Positions 53,601-63,588 of a DNA stretch of 64,000 nt are shown here, piece by piece (within the stretch, counting starts at the first letter, position 1; each line of letters opens with the position of its first letter). The position numbers were made by a program, and so were the translations under genes. The DNA is taken from contig NC_083577.1 in the NCBI RefSeq assembly GCF_027579695.1, forward strand, positions 30,369,198-30,433,197. Direction: 5' to 3'. Origin of the DNA: Neoarius graeffei (lineage: Eukaryota > Chordata > Actinopteri > Siluriformes > Ariidae). The notes under the pieces were generated by a model. It made no database searches and was not told where the DNA came from. It saw only the letters and a list, made by a program, of their open reading frames with translations.

Positions 53601-56600
53601 AGTCACTTCAAGTCTTAAAGTAATATGGATTACGACAGTTCTGGAATAGGGCTATTTACTGTATTTTTATTATGTCAAATGCATTAAGAAGGCAAGAAAG
53701 TGCACTAATTAACTCTTGACGAGGCACGCCTGTTAATTGAAAAGCATTCCAGGTGACTACCTCATGAAGCTGGTTAAGATAATGCCAATCGTGTACGAAG
53801 CGTCAAGGTAAACGCTGAATACTTTGAAGAATCTAAAATATGAAACATTTTGGGTTTTTTTTGTTTCCTGCATAATTCTATATCTGTTCCAGATGTCTTC
53901 AGTTTTGTTCTACAATGTAGAAAATGGTCAGGATACAGAAGGGGTGTACAAACTTTTTTGACTGGTGTATTGTACTTGAAATACATTTTGAGGCTGGTTA
54001 AATGTAAGACAAGACTTACTGATTTTATAATGAGAGCGAGCGCAGTTATTGACAGACCATAATTATCGACACCTTTTCAGATTTACCAATAAAAAACAAA
54101 TTTTACAAAGGTGAGTTTCGGTTACAGCAGTTATTATGAGTTAATTAATCAACCGGAGGACCCGCCTCGCCCTTTGATCTTGTCGTCTGATGACGCAGCT
54201 CGTTACCCGAGATGGAATTTTTTTTAGCACGATCAGCAATTTGAGGAAAACCTGGACGTTATCATCGCAGGTAAGCACGGTGGAAAGATCATGGACATGT
54301 TTTTACTGATCAAATTCACCGATATTTCATGATCTCCTCGTCGAAACCGACTTTGTTTTTTACTCTTTCATTTGACAGTCGCCATTTTGTATCTAAACGT
54401 GCGTTTGAGAAGTCACGTGAGGTGTCGATAATAGTGATCACTTTCACCGGCGTCCACCATTATCAACACCCTGTGGAATTAAGTGACATTTACAACTGTT
54501 CTGGATCGATCTTTGTGTTACATTGCTGAAGTAGATGAAGTCCTTGGGGAAAAATAAAAGTGCTGTGATTTATATCATTTTTTTTTCTGATTCATAATAG
54601 AATGGAATGTTTATAGTGTATTTGGAATCCTATTGCAATAAATAGAATTAGACCAGAATTAAATTCCTAGACTATAAAAAAAATTACATGCTTGAAATAT
54701 TCAGATTTTTTTATTTCGTTCAGAATTTGTTTTTGCAGTTTGTTGTACATATCTACCACATATTACAATATCAGGAGACGTTTTATATTTTGGTTCGAGG
54801 AATGACATGCGACCTTTGACCTGGGTTTTCATGTGGTTACAGTGTCAAGCGCCTGTTGACATTTATTGGTAAACGACAAAACTAGAAATGAATACAAACA
54901 ACATCAAATGATTAACAAAATGTGATCTACGAAAAGACTTAAAGTGGAACAAAATGATTTTCTGACACAGGTTAAACTTTATTAGTTCATTTGTTTACAA
55001 ACATTAGAATTACTTCCTCATTTACATAAGCACCAACATCGATATATTTATATAAAAGATATTTTGGACTAAATACAAGTCTATGTAAAACAAATTTTAA
55101 ATAAAAACTGTCTTGTTAACTTAATACCACATACCGATTATTTTTCTATAAATAGTCATCTGGATGTCGATAAGTGCGGAACGGTGCCACGTGATCTGAT
55201 GCGCTAAGTAATCATGAATCAACAATTTAGTTTTTTTTTTCCCCCCAGTGGAAGTTTGAGTAATTATTCCTGCACAATTTATGTACTGAAAGTCTTTTCT
55301 ACTTTTGCAACGACCATAAGATTGTTAAGGCGTGGATAATTGTAGCCGCCACTCATCCATGTTTTATATTTACGCTACCGTTCAAAAATTTGGGGTCACT
55401 TTGAAATTTCCTTATTTTTGAAAGAAAAGCACTGTTCTTTTCAATGAAGATCACTTTAAACTAATCAGAAATCCACTCTATACATTGCTAATGTGGTAAA
55501 TGACTATTCTAGCTGCAAATGTCTGGTTTTTGGTGCAATATCTCCATAGGTGTATAGAGGCCCATTTCCAGCAACTATCACTCCAGTGTTCTAATGGTAC
55601 AATGTGTTTGCTCATTGCCTCAGAAGGCTAATGGATGATTAGAAAACCCTTGTACAATCATGTTAGCACAGCTGAAAACAGTTGAGCTCTTTAGAGAAGC
55701 TATAAAACTGACCTTCCTTTGAGCAGATTGAGTTTCTGGAGCATCACATTTGTGGGGTCGATTAAATGCTCAAAATGGCCAGAAAAATGTCTCGACTCTA
55801 TTTTCTATTCATTTTACAACTTATGGTGGGAAATAAAAGTGTGACTTTTCATGGAAAACACAAAATTGTCTGGGTGACCCCAAACTTTTGAACGGTAGTG
55901 TATATTTTATATACACGCACTACTCAAGGAAGGCTGTTTATCTCCCTGTCTGTTCACCAGTGCAGTTCGATACAGCTAGATGCTCATACTCCATCCTTTG
56001 TACATGGATTGGTGACACCCCAGAGGGGCCCAAGACAGCATTTTTGATTTTCCAAAACATGGGATTAGTGCTCATCCAGTACACTATTCATTTCCCATAG
56101 GCTACATGCTCACGCAAGCATACTGCGTGCAGCCTCGGCGGGGAATCCTCTCCCTCGCTTCTCGCCGGAGTCTTCCGCTAGGGCCGAGTCTACATCACTG
56201 AGGAGATGCGGAGAGTGATTTACGTCATTTTGACAGCACACAGTGAAAATATACGTCATATGTGACCCCGACTCCTCGGGTAGACTGCCCAATTCCAAGC
56301 AACTGTATGACCAAGCACTAGAAACAACACACACACACTGAAGCGCACCATTCAGAGGAAATCAGGTTCACTGGCAATAACTACTAGTCTAATATATATT
56401 TAGCCTACAGGCTTAGTCCTGCGCGTTCAGAATTCTCTCACTGGCTGAGCTTTGCTTGCTCGTTCTGGAGCGATCGATGATCGACATCGATGGGTTAAAC
56501 AAACAAATCACAGTGATAATCTGTTAAAGATTAATGATTAATGTTACAAATAAAATTGTAGTTCAGCCCAGGCTATAGAAACATTCACTTCAAGTTTTAC

Positions 56601-59600
56601 ATCAACACTGGAGTCCATTTCTGCCCCCCAGGGTACAGTCTCCACTAGGGCTGTGCGATATATCGCGAAAATTCTGTGTGCGATACATAAAATTATTATA
56701 TCGTAACTATTGAGTATTTTATGATCATCTTCTGACTTGCGTTTGTTTTGTGTTTGTTTAAAACCTTTCCCGGTGGTTTTCTCCCTGTCCCTCAGGCAGT
56801 AACGTGAGAGGCTGCTTAAGGGTAAAGAAAACAATAACGTCACACACTCACCAACCAATCCCGGGCAACATCTCGGTGCTGAAAGGAACTTCCGGGAAGA
56901 TTTTCTAGTTTCGGTTGTGTTGCCAGATTGAGCAGTTTTAAGTGCATTTTGGCGGGTTTTGAACATATTTTGAGCTGGAAAACGTTAGCAGTATCTGGCA
57001 ACACTGCCGGCGGGAAGATTTCCTGGTTCCGGTTTCCAGCGCTGACTCGGTTCGTGCAATTGCTGGTGTTGCGTAGGCTACCGTGTTAGCTCTGTCAATT
57101 TCAGCGACAAATTACTTCCTAAAAGAACTAGTAAGGGATCAGTCAACTGACATTTTTTGGATATCGCGAGGAGGACGTGGAACAGCAAATACCAGTTTGT
57201 AAAGTGTGCAAAAAAACCCCAAAACCTGTCATCACGAAAGGCAGCAGCACGACAAATATGTTCCATCACCTGAAAACTCACCCGGGACAGTATGAAGAGT
57301 CTCTTAAACTCCGAACTACTTGCCCACGAGCTAAACCCCCCCACAAGCTAAACAAATTACCCTAGCGGCCTCGTTCTCCAAAGCCCCCCATATGAGAAAC
57401 CGAGTCAGAGATGGAGAGCTATAACGGATGCAGTCACTAACTTCATTGCCGAAGACATGATCCCGATTAGTATAGTGGAAAAACCAGGCTTCCAAAAATT
57501 ACTAAACACACTCAATCCCAAATATGAGTTGCCTGGTCGCAGACATTTTACAGAGAAGTCAATTCCAGAATTCTACACATCTGAGAGGCAGAGCCAGAAA
57601 ACATTCAGTTCAAAAGTGTGCAAAGAGAAAAATGATGTTTTGCAGATCTCTCTCTTCTCTCCCTCAATCTCTCGCTCTATTGCGAATGTTCCAGTGGTTC
57701 TCAGTAGTCAGGTTAATAGCTTGGAGATCTATTTTTTAAAATAAGTTAATGAAAGAGCACTTTTCTTATTTAGGCTAAATGTCTCTCAGTGTTGAGCTGC
57801 ACTTTATTGGTTTGAGCTCTGAGCGGCTCTGTATTGTGTTGCCCCTTTGTTGCAATTTTCAAGATTGTTTTTGCAGTTTGTGCCACATCTTTGTTGAATA
57901 AAAAATAGTCTTATTTCAATTCAATTGTGATTAATCACCAACATGAAAATGTAAAATGTGTTGTTGAAAACCACCTGTAAAGTTAACCAAGAATGTTATT
58001 TAATCTGCAGGGATTGTAGTGAAAACAGTAAAGAGTAAAAGTTAGATTTCATGGGGTCCTTTAGAGGAGATTTAAATATATCGAGATATATATCGTATAT
58101 CGTGAAATGGAGAAAATGTATTGGGATATTCATTTTTTCCCATATCGCACAGCCCTAGTCTACACTAATGTACCCCCTCGGGCTCATTATTGGACCTCAA
58201 GGTAACTGTGTGTACCTTTTTAGGGCCAAAAAGGTACACATGTTCCCAAGCAGTATTTAAAGAGTATAAATAAGTACCCCAGAGGGTCCTGACCCAGTGA
58301 CGAGCCATTGTACCCTTAAAGGTACAATAATGTACTTTTTATTTTCTGAGAGTGCATGAGGTAAAGTGAAATGTATATGTCTGTGTGTAAGGTGAATAGC
58401 AGGCAGGATTTAATATAATATTGAACTGAAAATTGATTACCTTTTTTTGGTAAATGAAAACGTGTGAAGTATTTTGTACATTATGTAAATTATACAGTAA
58501 TTATATATTAATATACACACATTATGTTCGGTGTCTGCAAGGATCAGCCAGGATATGCTCGGGGTGCACAGCTGAAAAGAAGTTGTGAACCACTGCTCTA
58601 GCTGGACTGAGTCTCATCAGGGGTGTTCACACGGCACATATTTGCATCGATGCTGCACCGATGTATTTTGTTGCGATATATCTTACACCGGTGTAAATTT
58701 TGTGGAGCGTTCACACGTCACAAACCTGCTTACTAGAGAGAAGCGTGTTAGCACCGGTGCAGCCCCACTTGCGTTCACACGGCAGTTTTTGCGACCGTGC
58801 TGTACGATAGTAATAATGCGGAAATGAAATATGCGCATGCGTGAAAATGTACTTCCTTTTCCCGGTTGTCATGGCATCACCAAGCGCCGGGAAAACAACG
58901 TGGATGAAGACACCAGTGTTGCCAGATACTGCTGACGTTTTCCATCCCAAAATATGTTCAAATCCGCCAAAATGCACTTAAAACCGCCCAATCTGGCAAC
59001 ACTGGAAGACATGCAGTTCTGTTGTTGTTGATATTCGCCATTTTGCAAGCGCAAAATACCAGGATGCAAATTATGCAATGCCCGTATGTAATCAACTCTC
59101 GTCACGCGTAGCGAGTCTACCCCTGTAGCGTTCAGACGTCCCATTTTATATCGGTGCTGCCCCGCAAACTAGCATTTACTCCGGAGTAAATTTCTTAAAC
59201 CCCCTCCCGAGCAGGGTTAGATTTGCACCGGTTTAAGCAGCTTTCAGGGGCGACACCAGTATCACTTTGTACCGTGTGAACGCTCTACCGGGGCAGCCCC
59301 GGTGCTACACCGGAGTAAAAGTTGCTGTGTGAACACCCCTAATCTTCTTTTATGTCTCTGCAGCATAGTTAAAGATGACTGTGGACGTTCTTGCTGAGAT
59401 TGTATAAAGACTGCACAGTTTACACTCGCGTCTTAATCACTGAACAGTCGATAATGTTGGCACTACAGACTTAAAATTAAATAATCAGAGTTGATTTCAC
59501 TAGACAAGCTCGTACTCTCCATCCTTTCACATACGTCACCATACTATCTGGTGTCACCCAGAAGAGGACGGGTGACTCTCATGTCGTCTGAGTTTTATCT

Positions 59601-61324
59601 TCACCACTGTGACCTCTGGCTTGTTCGTTAAAGGGGAACTGAAGTCATTTTTAAACTTGCTTTATTTCTTAATTAACGTGTTTATTCGATTACGTTTTCG
59701 GTTTTATTAACCTTATATCGTGACTCGTATTGGCATATTATATTACACTTATCGGCCTTTTCGGTTTTTAGCCATGTTGAATGTAGTTTGTTTGGTCCAC
59801 GGCAGGCGTCACTTATCCGCATGATCTTCGTGAGACTTCAAACATGAAGTGTCAGTGCTGCCATTTTGAAAACTGTTTACACAGCGACCAGATCGCCACA
59901 TCATTCCAATTTAGATTACTTTCGAGATTTGCCAGCTTCATCAGTGATGGAGATTATTCCATACGACTTCGAACCAACGTGGAGTAGAGAAGAGTTGGAA
60001 AGACGACAGGATAAGGACGAGTCCGTCACGCTGGTATTTATGTCATTACTGTCGCACAATTAAAACGTGCCAGATCAGGCGGCTGGTGGGTTTTCAAAAT
60101 AATAAATACATGCATGTACTTTTGTGAAAAATACATATTATACTGAGCACATTTCCCACAAGGCAGCACGGTGGTATAGTGGTTAGCGCTGTCACCTCAC
60201 AGCAAGAAGGTCCGGGTTCGAGCCCCAGGGCCGGCGAGGGCCTTTCTGTGCGGAGTTTGCATGTTCTCCCCGTGTCCGCGTGGGTTTCCTCCGGGTGCTC
60301 CGGTTTCCCCCACAGTCCAAAGACATGCAGGTTAGGTTAACTGGTGACTCTAAATTGAGCGTAGGTGTGAATGTGAGTGTGAATGGTTGTCTGTGTCTAT
60401 GTGTCAGCCCTGTGATGACCTGGCGACTTGTCCAGGGTGTACCCCGCCTTTCGCCCGTAGTCAGCTGGGATAGGCTCCAGCTTGCCTGCGACCCTGTAGA
60501 ACAGGATAAAGCGGCTAGAGATAATGAGATGAGATGAGACATTTCCCACATAATCCTCACTAAGGTTTCGGACAGCACTACAAAATGGCGTCCCCGCTAT
60601 ATAGTGCATTATATAGTGAGTAGGGAGCGATTTCGGACACAGGGAAAACTTTCGGCTTGATTACATCAGCATTCGAAAGCGGGTGCGTGCGTCTTTCGAC
60701 AACGTTGGCAGATGTCGGTCACTTTGATTTCTGCTGTACGTTTTACTTCCGTCCTACGATGTCTCGCACAGGTCTCAGCGAATCTCGTTTACGGCCGTTG
60801 CTTTGACATATGGACTGATATATTACAGAGCATATTTCACACACTCATAACTTGCTATAGCAGCGACAAAATAGCGATCGAAAATGCGTTCCGATATTTA
60901 ATAAAATGAGAGAAATAGAATTTTGATGCTAAAAAATGTGCCTTCAGTTCTCCTTTTAAGAACAAATCTATATCCGGATTTCCATGAAGTCGCCTTGTGA
61001 CAGTGTTAAAAGCGCTTTATAAATAAAATGGAACTGAATTAACAAATATTGTCTTGACCACTAGGAGACGATGAGCAGTCCACACAGATGCTATCCAGCT
61101 GGGAGGACGAGCGGGTAGCTGAGCTCACCAACAACTGCTTCATTGCCATTAAAGTGGACGCGAAAAGGTGACGACTTCCAAACAGCTCCTGACTGGACAT
61201 TTAGTGCACTGAGGCATTATTTTATACCTGAGCTAAAACGGCTGGAAGGAGATGAGGGCAGCCATTTTGGGAACATGAGATATGTATAGCTGCCAGAATG
61301 TTTTTTCATTGTATGAAATGAAAT

Positions 61325-61378
<54 letters not shown>

Positions 61379-61830
61379 GAGACGTGTGTCCAATTTTCAC
61401 AGATCTGTATCCTTTCTGAACCACAATTAGCATTCAGAAATTGTTCTAGTTTCAGGGATCTGTAAATTCTGCTTTATAAAACCCCTGATTCTGCTTTAAA
61501 AATGGCCAATTCTGCTTTATTTTTCTGTTTTAGAACACTAATTTAAAAAAAAAGCTCACAAGTAAGAAAATACTAGCAAACATGAGTAAATTTGCAATAT
61601 TTTTATTGAAACAAAAACAACTCTTAGAACTTATTATGGCTAGAACCTTGCTCAGAACCCTTAGATCAGTACAAAAATGACATGAATCACGATAGTTGTC
61701 CCAGCAACCTCACAAGATCTTACTCGAGAAGGTGCAGGTCATGCAAAACATTCAAAACCTTTCAAACTATAGGTTTCATACCATGAACGCTCTTAGTCTA
61801 CTTTGAATTATACGGCTAGAACAATTCAAT

Positions 61831-61864
<34 letters not shown>

Positions 61865-63373
61865 TTAATCAGTGCAAAAATAACACGAGATCATACAAGA
61901 GAAGAACATGGCATTTTGGTTCAAACCCGACTAAAAACAACAAACACTCTGTGTTTCATATCACAGATTGTTTACTTAAACTTGAACTGGATGACTAAAA
62001 CATTATAACATCTTTCATCGTCACAAACATTATTTACATGGCACAATGTGCTTGTCGTAGCAACCTCCTGAGAGAAAAACCTGGCATTCTGATTCCAACC
62101 CTGTTAAAAACACTGGAAACTTTGTGCTCCATAACACACAGTGTCTACTTAAACTTGAACTGTATGGCTAAAACATTATAATAGCGTATCTTTTTTTCAC
62201 CTGCAAGCGAGGGATCGGGGCACTATGACTCGAATGAGTAGAAATACGTGTGTACCTTTTTTTTTTTTTGACCTGCATGTCATGATCCACGCTGGTTTAT
62301 GGCATTCAATATGGCAGATACCGACTCGAATGAGAAGAAATACACATATAATTCACAGAAATATGACCACATTTCCGCGTTGTTTCTACAAAAAATTTAA
62401 GATTCTGCTTTTCTGCACTGCTTTTAATATTTCTATCAATTCCGCAAAATTTTCCACTTTGCGGAACCTACGGATCCCCGGATTCATATCGGTCCTAAAT
62501 TCAGTTAAGATTAGGGGTGTTCACACGGCAACTTTTACTCCGGTGTAGCACCGGGGCTGCCCCGGTAGAGCGTTCACACAGTACAAAGTGATACCAGTGT
62601 CGCCCCTGAAAGCTGCTTAAACCGGTGCAAATCTAACCCTGCTCGGGAGGTGGTTTAAGAAATTTACTCCGGAGTAAATGCTAGTTTGCGGGGCAGCACC
62701 GATTTATAAAATGGGACGTCTGAACGCTACAGGGGTAGACTCGCTACACGTGAGGAGAGTTGATTACATACGGGCATTGCATAATTTGCATCCTGGTATT
62801 TTGCGCTTTCAAAATGGCGAATATCAACAACAACAGAACTGCGTGTCTTCATCCACATTGTTTTCCTGGCGCTTGGTGATGCCATGACAACCGGGAAAAG
62901 GAAGTACATTTTCACGCATGCGCATATTTCATTTCCGCATTATTACTATCGTATAGCGCGGTCGCAAAAACTGCCGTGTGAACGCAAGTAGGGCCGCACC
63001 GGTGCTAACACGCTTCTCTCTAGTAAGCAGGTTTGTGACGTGTGAACGCTCCACAAAATTTACACCGGTGTAAGATATATCGCAACAAAATACATCGGTG
63101 CAGCATCGATGCAAGTATGTGCCGTGTGAACACCCCTATAGTTGACAGACTTTGATTATGTCCTGATACATTCGTGTTTTGATGCACTTAACAACATGGC
63201 CTCAGTGAGAAAGCCAAAGCTGTTTATCATTGCCTTAACGTTAGTTCCTGGTAGATCCCGTGGTGTGCATTCCATCCAGCTTCTTCATAGGTGACAATGG
63301 AATTCCCCTGGAGATCATCGCTGGTGGCGTCTCTGCAGAGGAACTGATTAACAGGAAAAGGAAAGTCAAGCAG
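47654..63373 (+). CDS. ubxn4: UBX domain protein 4, N-terminal exons (partial)
   Basis: Four exons: 47654-47735 (MRWFEGSIPAAIATSK..VVVIA), 61064-61167 (GDDEQS, then SSWEDERVAELTNNCFIAIK), 61378-61406 (SETCVQFSQI) and 63255-63373 (PVVCIPSSFFIGDNGIPLEI, ending KRKVKQ). Each has GT/AG borders, and the joined residues follow vertebrate UBXN4 from residue 1 to about 113. The rest lies past the right edge. UBXN4 (erasin) is an ER-membrane protein whose UBX domain recruits p97/VCP for ER-associated degradation; the N-terminal part seen here is thioredoxin/UAS-like. Exon 2 has one extra base in the CCC at 61079-61081, which puts a TGA at 61120-61122 in frame; removing one C restores the family wording. 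This may be an assembly error or a real lesion. Intron 1 is 13.3 kb of transposons; introns 2 and 3 are 0.2 and 1.8 kb. Confidence 0.92.
47736..48370. other. Start of ubxn4 intron 1
   Basis: No transposon end or exon is recognised. It follows the donor of exon 1 (GCAG|GTAAAT) and holds a short CATCATCATCATC run at about 48060. Confidence 0.5.
48986..49360 (-). pseudogene. Tc1 transposase, C-terminal half
   Basis: Reads from YIDILDSFLIPS (49360) through a stop, then the second catalytic Asp region FQDDNASCHRAK, then NSPDRNPIENLWWKLKKM and a proper C-terminal stop at 48986. Note SPDR where the family has SPDL. Confidence 0.85.
49378..49790 (+). pseudogene. Tc1 transposase, middle part
   Basis: Reads RNRLKEMGFSYRKAKRKPSL, then DDWMKVIFSDESRICIG (first catalytic Asp), LMIWGCMSGKGTGEM and YIDILDSFLIPSIEKMFGDD, and then passes directly into terminal-repeat sequence (about 49788). 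The N-terminal DNA-binding region and the C-terminus are absent. Confidence 0.85.
50043..50418 (+). mobile_element. tRNA-derived SINE in ubxn4 intron 1
   Basis: Full-length copy with target duplication GAATGAGGCA at 50033-50042 and 50419-50428. Confidence 0.95.
51561..52542. mobile_element. hAT-like element with 8-bp target duplication
   Basis: Ends TAGGGCTGTAACGATA and TATCGTTACAGCCCTA are inverted; perfect 8-bp target duplication CTATCAAC at 51553-51560 and 52543-52550. Subterminal ATCGCGATAC motifs. Non-coding. Confidence 0.93.
51972..52063. mobile_element. 92-bp MITE (GTGTTGCCAGAT ends), copy 1
   Basis: CAGTGTTGCCAGAT...ATCTGGCAACACTG with a perfect 8-bp target duplication AAGGCATG at 51964-51971 and 52064-52071. 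It is the innermost of three nested elements. Sister copies are at 56915-57006 and 58914-59004. Confidence 0.93.
52850..53163. other. Intron sequence, nothing recognised
   Basis: Holds a short (CA)n run at about 52961-52971 and wording such as TTATCCTGGTCACGGTTGCG that looks like worn repeat. No exon. Confidence 0.4.
53164..53972. mobile_element. Tc1-type MITE with SINE insert
   Basis: Ends CAGTACCAGTCAAAAGTTTG and CAAACTTTTTTGACTGGTGT are inverted Tc1-type ends. A SINE (53199-53555) lies just inside the left end. No transposase. Confidence 0.75.
53199..53555 (-). mobile_element. tRNA-derived SINE, minus strand, older subfamily
   Basis: Tail CATCCATTATCTGTAGCCGC on the plus strand, head GGCGGCACGGTGGTGTAG on the minus strand. 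Target duplication GCTTYTAAT at 53190-53198 and 53556-53564. Same tail type as the copy at 32079. Confidence 0.9.
53973..55372. other. Intron stretch, no element recognised
   Basis: Mixed sequence with several TATCGACA/TGTCGATA-type words (near 54066, 54423, 55167), which hint at an unrecognised repeat. AT-rich from 54550 on. No exon is seen. Confidence 0.45.
55373..55900. mobile_element. Tc1-type MITE, intact sister copy
   Basis: 528 bp, ends GCTACCGTTCAAAAATTTGG (from 55374) and CAAACTTTTGAACGGTAG, TA at 55371-55372 and 55901-55902. It is in the opposite orientation to the copy at 44927 and shows that copy's unoccupied Tc1 site. Confidence 0.92.
55903..56637. other. Intron stretch, no element recognised
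   Basis: No exon or transposon end is recognised. The open frames look accidental. Confidence 0.4.
56915..57006. mobile_element. 92-bp MITE, copy 2
   Basis: Same family as at 51972. It has no clean 8-bp target duplication; instead a direct repeat of about 22 bases (CGGGAAGATTTTCTAGTTTC on the left, a near-copy on the right at about 57010-57033) flanks it. Confidence 0.8.
57135..57625 (+). pseudogene. ZBED1-like hAT transposase, N-terminal part
   Basis: A BED zinc finger is readable: VCKVCKKTPKPVITKGSST, then NMFHHLKTHPGQYEE. After a frameshift (about 57340) and a stop the next piece gives YEKPSQRWRAITDAVTNFIA, then EKPGFQKLLNTLNPKYELPG and a RRHFTEKSIPEF-type segment, the conserved region that follows the BED finger in ZBED1-like hAT transposases. 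It stops before the catalytic residues. Inactive. Confidence 0.85.
58166..58618. other. Intron stretch with AAAGGTACA words
   Basis: GTACCTTTTTAGGGCCAAAA and AAAGGTACA variants recur in both orientations at 58210-58340, likely a foldback repeat. No exon. Confidence 0.45.
58619..59340. mobile_element. Foldback DNA element (AGGGGTGTTCACACGGCA), left copy
   Basis: Inverted ends AGGGGTGTTCACACGG and TGTGTGAACACCCCT. A near-identical element lies in reverse orientation at 62513-63137, so the pair brackets ubxn4 exons 2 and 3. This copy is longer by a 91-bp MITE plus its 8-bp target copy. Confidence 0.88.
58914..59004. mobile_element. 91-bp MITE, copy 3
   Basis: Same family as 51972, opposite direction, target duplication GAAGACAC/GAAGACAT at 58906-58913 and 59005-59012. 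The empty site is visible in the reverse copy near 62850. Confidence 0.93.
59341..59627. other. Intron stretch, nothing recognised
   Basis: No exon or repeat end recognised. Confidence 0.4.
59632..60955 (+). mobile_element. Kolobok-like element with TTAA target
   Basis: Ends AGGGGAACTGAAGTCATTTT and GCCTTCAGTTCTCCTT are inverted, and TTAA lies at 59628-59631 and 60956-60959, as for Kolobok-type (or piggyBac) elements. A short frame (59947-60063: MEIIPYDFEPTWSREELERR) resembles the C-terminal motif seen in fish proteins tied to Kolobok elements; I hold that loosely. No transposase core remains. A SINE is inserted. Confidence 0.7.
60161..60538 (+). mobile_element. tRNA-derived SINE in the Kolobok-like element
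   Basis: Full-length copy with target duplication ACATTTCCCACA at 60149-60160 and 60539-60550. Confidence 0.95.
61329..61375 (+). repeat. (CT)n microsatellite at a splice acceptor
   Basis: An uninterrupted CT run of about 47 bases ends directly in the CAG acceptor of ubxn4 exon 3, so it forms that exon's polypyrimidine tract. Confidence 0.95.
61410..62512. other. ubxn4 intron 3, first part
   Basis: AT-rich, with a (TAA)n run at about 61832-61861 and a T run at about 62260. Two stretches near 61960-61990 and 62120-62150 (TTTACTTAAACTTGAACTG) are similar, indicating a loose direct repeat. No exon. Confidence 0.5.
62513..63137. mobile_element. Foldback DNA element, right copy (inverted)
   Basis: Reverse-orientation sister of 58619-59340, 625 bp, without the internal MITE. 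Lies in ubxn4 intron 3. Confidence 0.88.
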
Positions 63374-63374
63374 G

Positions 63375-63376
<2 letters not shown>

Positions 63377-63409
<33 letters not shown>
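63377..63409 (+). repeat. (CA)n microsatellite just after ubxn4 exon 4
   Basis: Starts three bases after the GT of the exon-4 donor (CAG|GTATATACACAC) and runs for about 15 CA units. Confidence 0.95.
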
Positions 63410-63412
<3 letters not shown>

Positions 63413-63461
63413 TAACGAACAACAACAGTGTTAATTTAAACATTAGAAAACTGTGTTTGTA

Positions 63462-63588
63462 CTAGTGCGTCTCAAACAATTAGAATATTGTGAAAAAGTT
63501 ATTTTTGGTAAGTTAATCCAAAAAGGTAAACTTTCCTATATTCTATATTCATTTGTTCAAGAGAGGACACTATGAACAACCTGTTATA
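63462..63588. mobile_element. Tc1 terminal fragment
   Basis: CTAGTGCGTCTCAAACAATT is the end of the Tc1 family found at 23796-26081. It runs only to 63588, where another Tc1 element starts; the other side lies beyond the window. Confidence 0.75.

Larger units (their letters stand above)
56646..58157 (+). mobile_element. hAT element with ZBED1-like remnant
   Basis: Ends TAGGGCTGTGCGATATATCG and ATATCGCACAGCCCTA are inverted; 7-of-8 target duplication GTCTCCAC/GTCTACAC at 56638-56645 and 58158-58165. It keeps the N-terminal third of a BED-finger transposase; the catalytic core is deleted. A 92-bp MITE copy lies inside. Confidence 0.9.

Noticed and set aside
56544-56966. 140-codon minus-strand frame
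   Set aside because: It spans the border of the hAT element at 56646 and has no domain.
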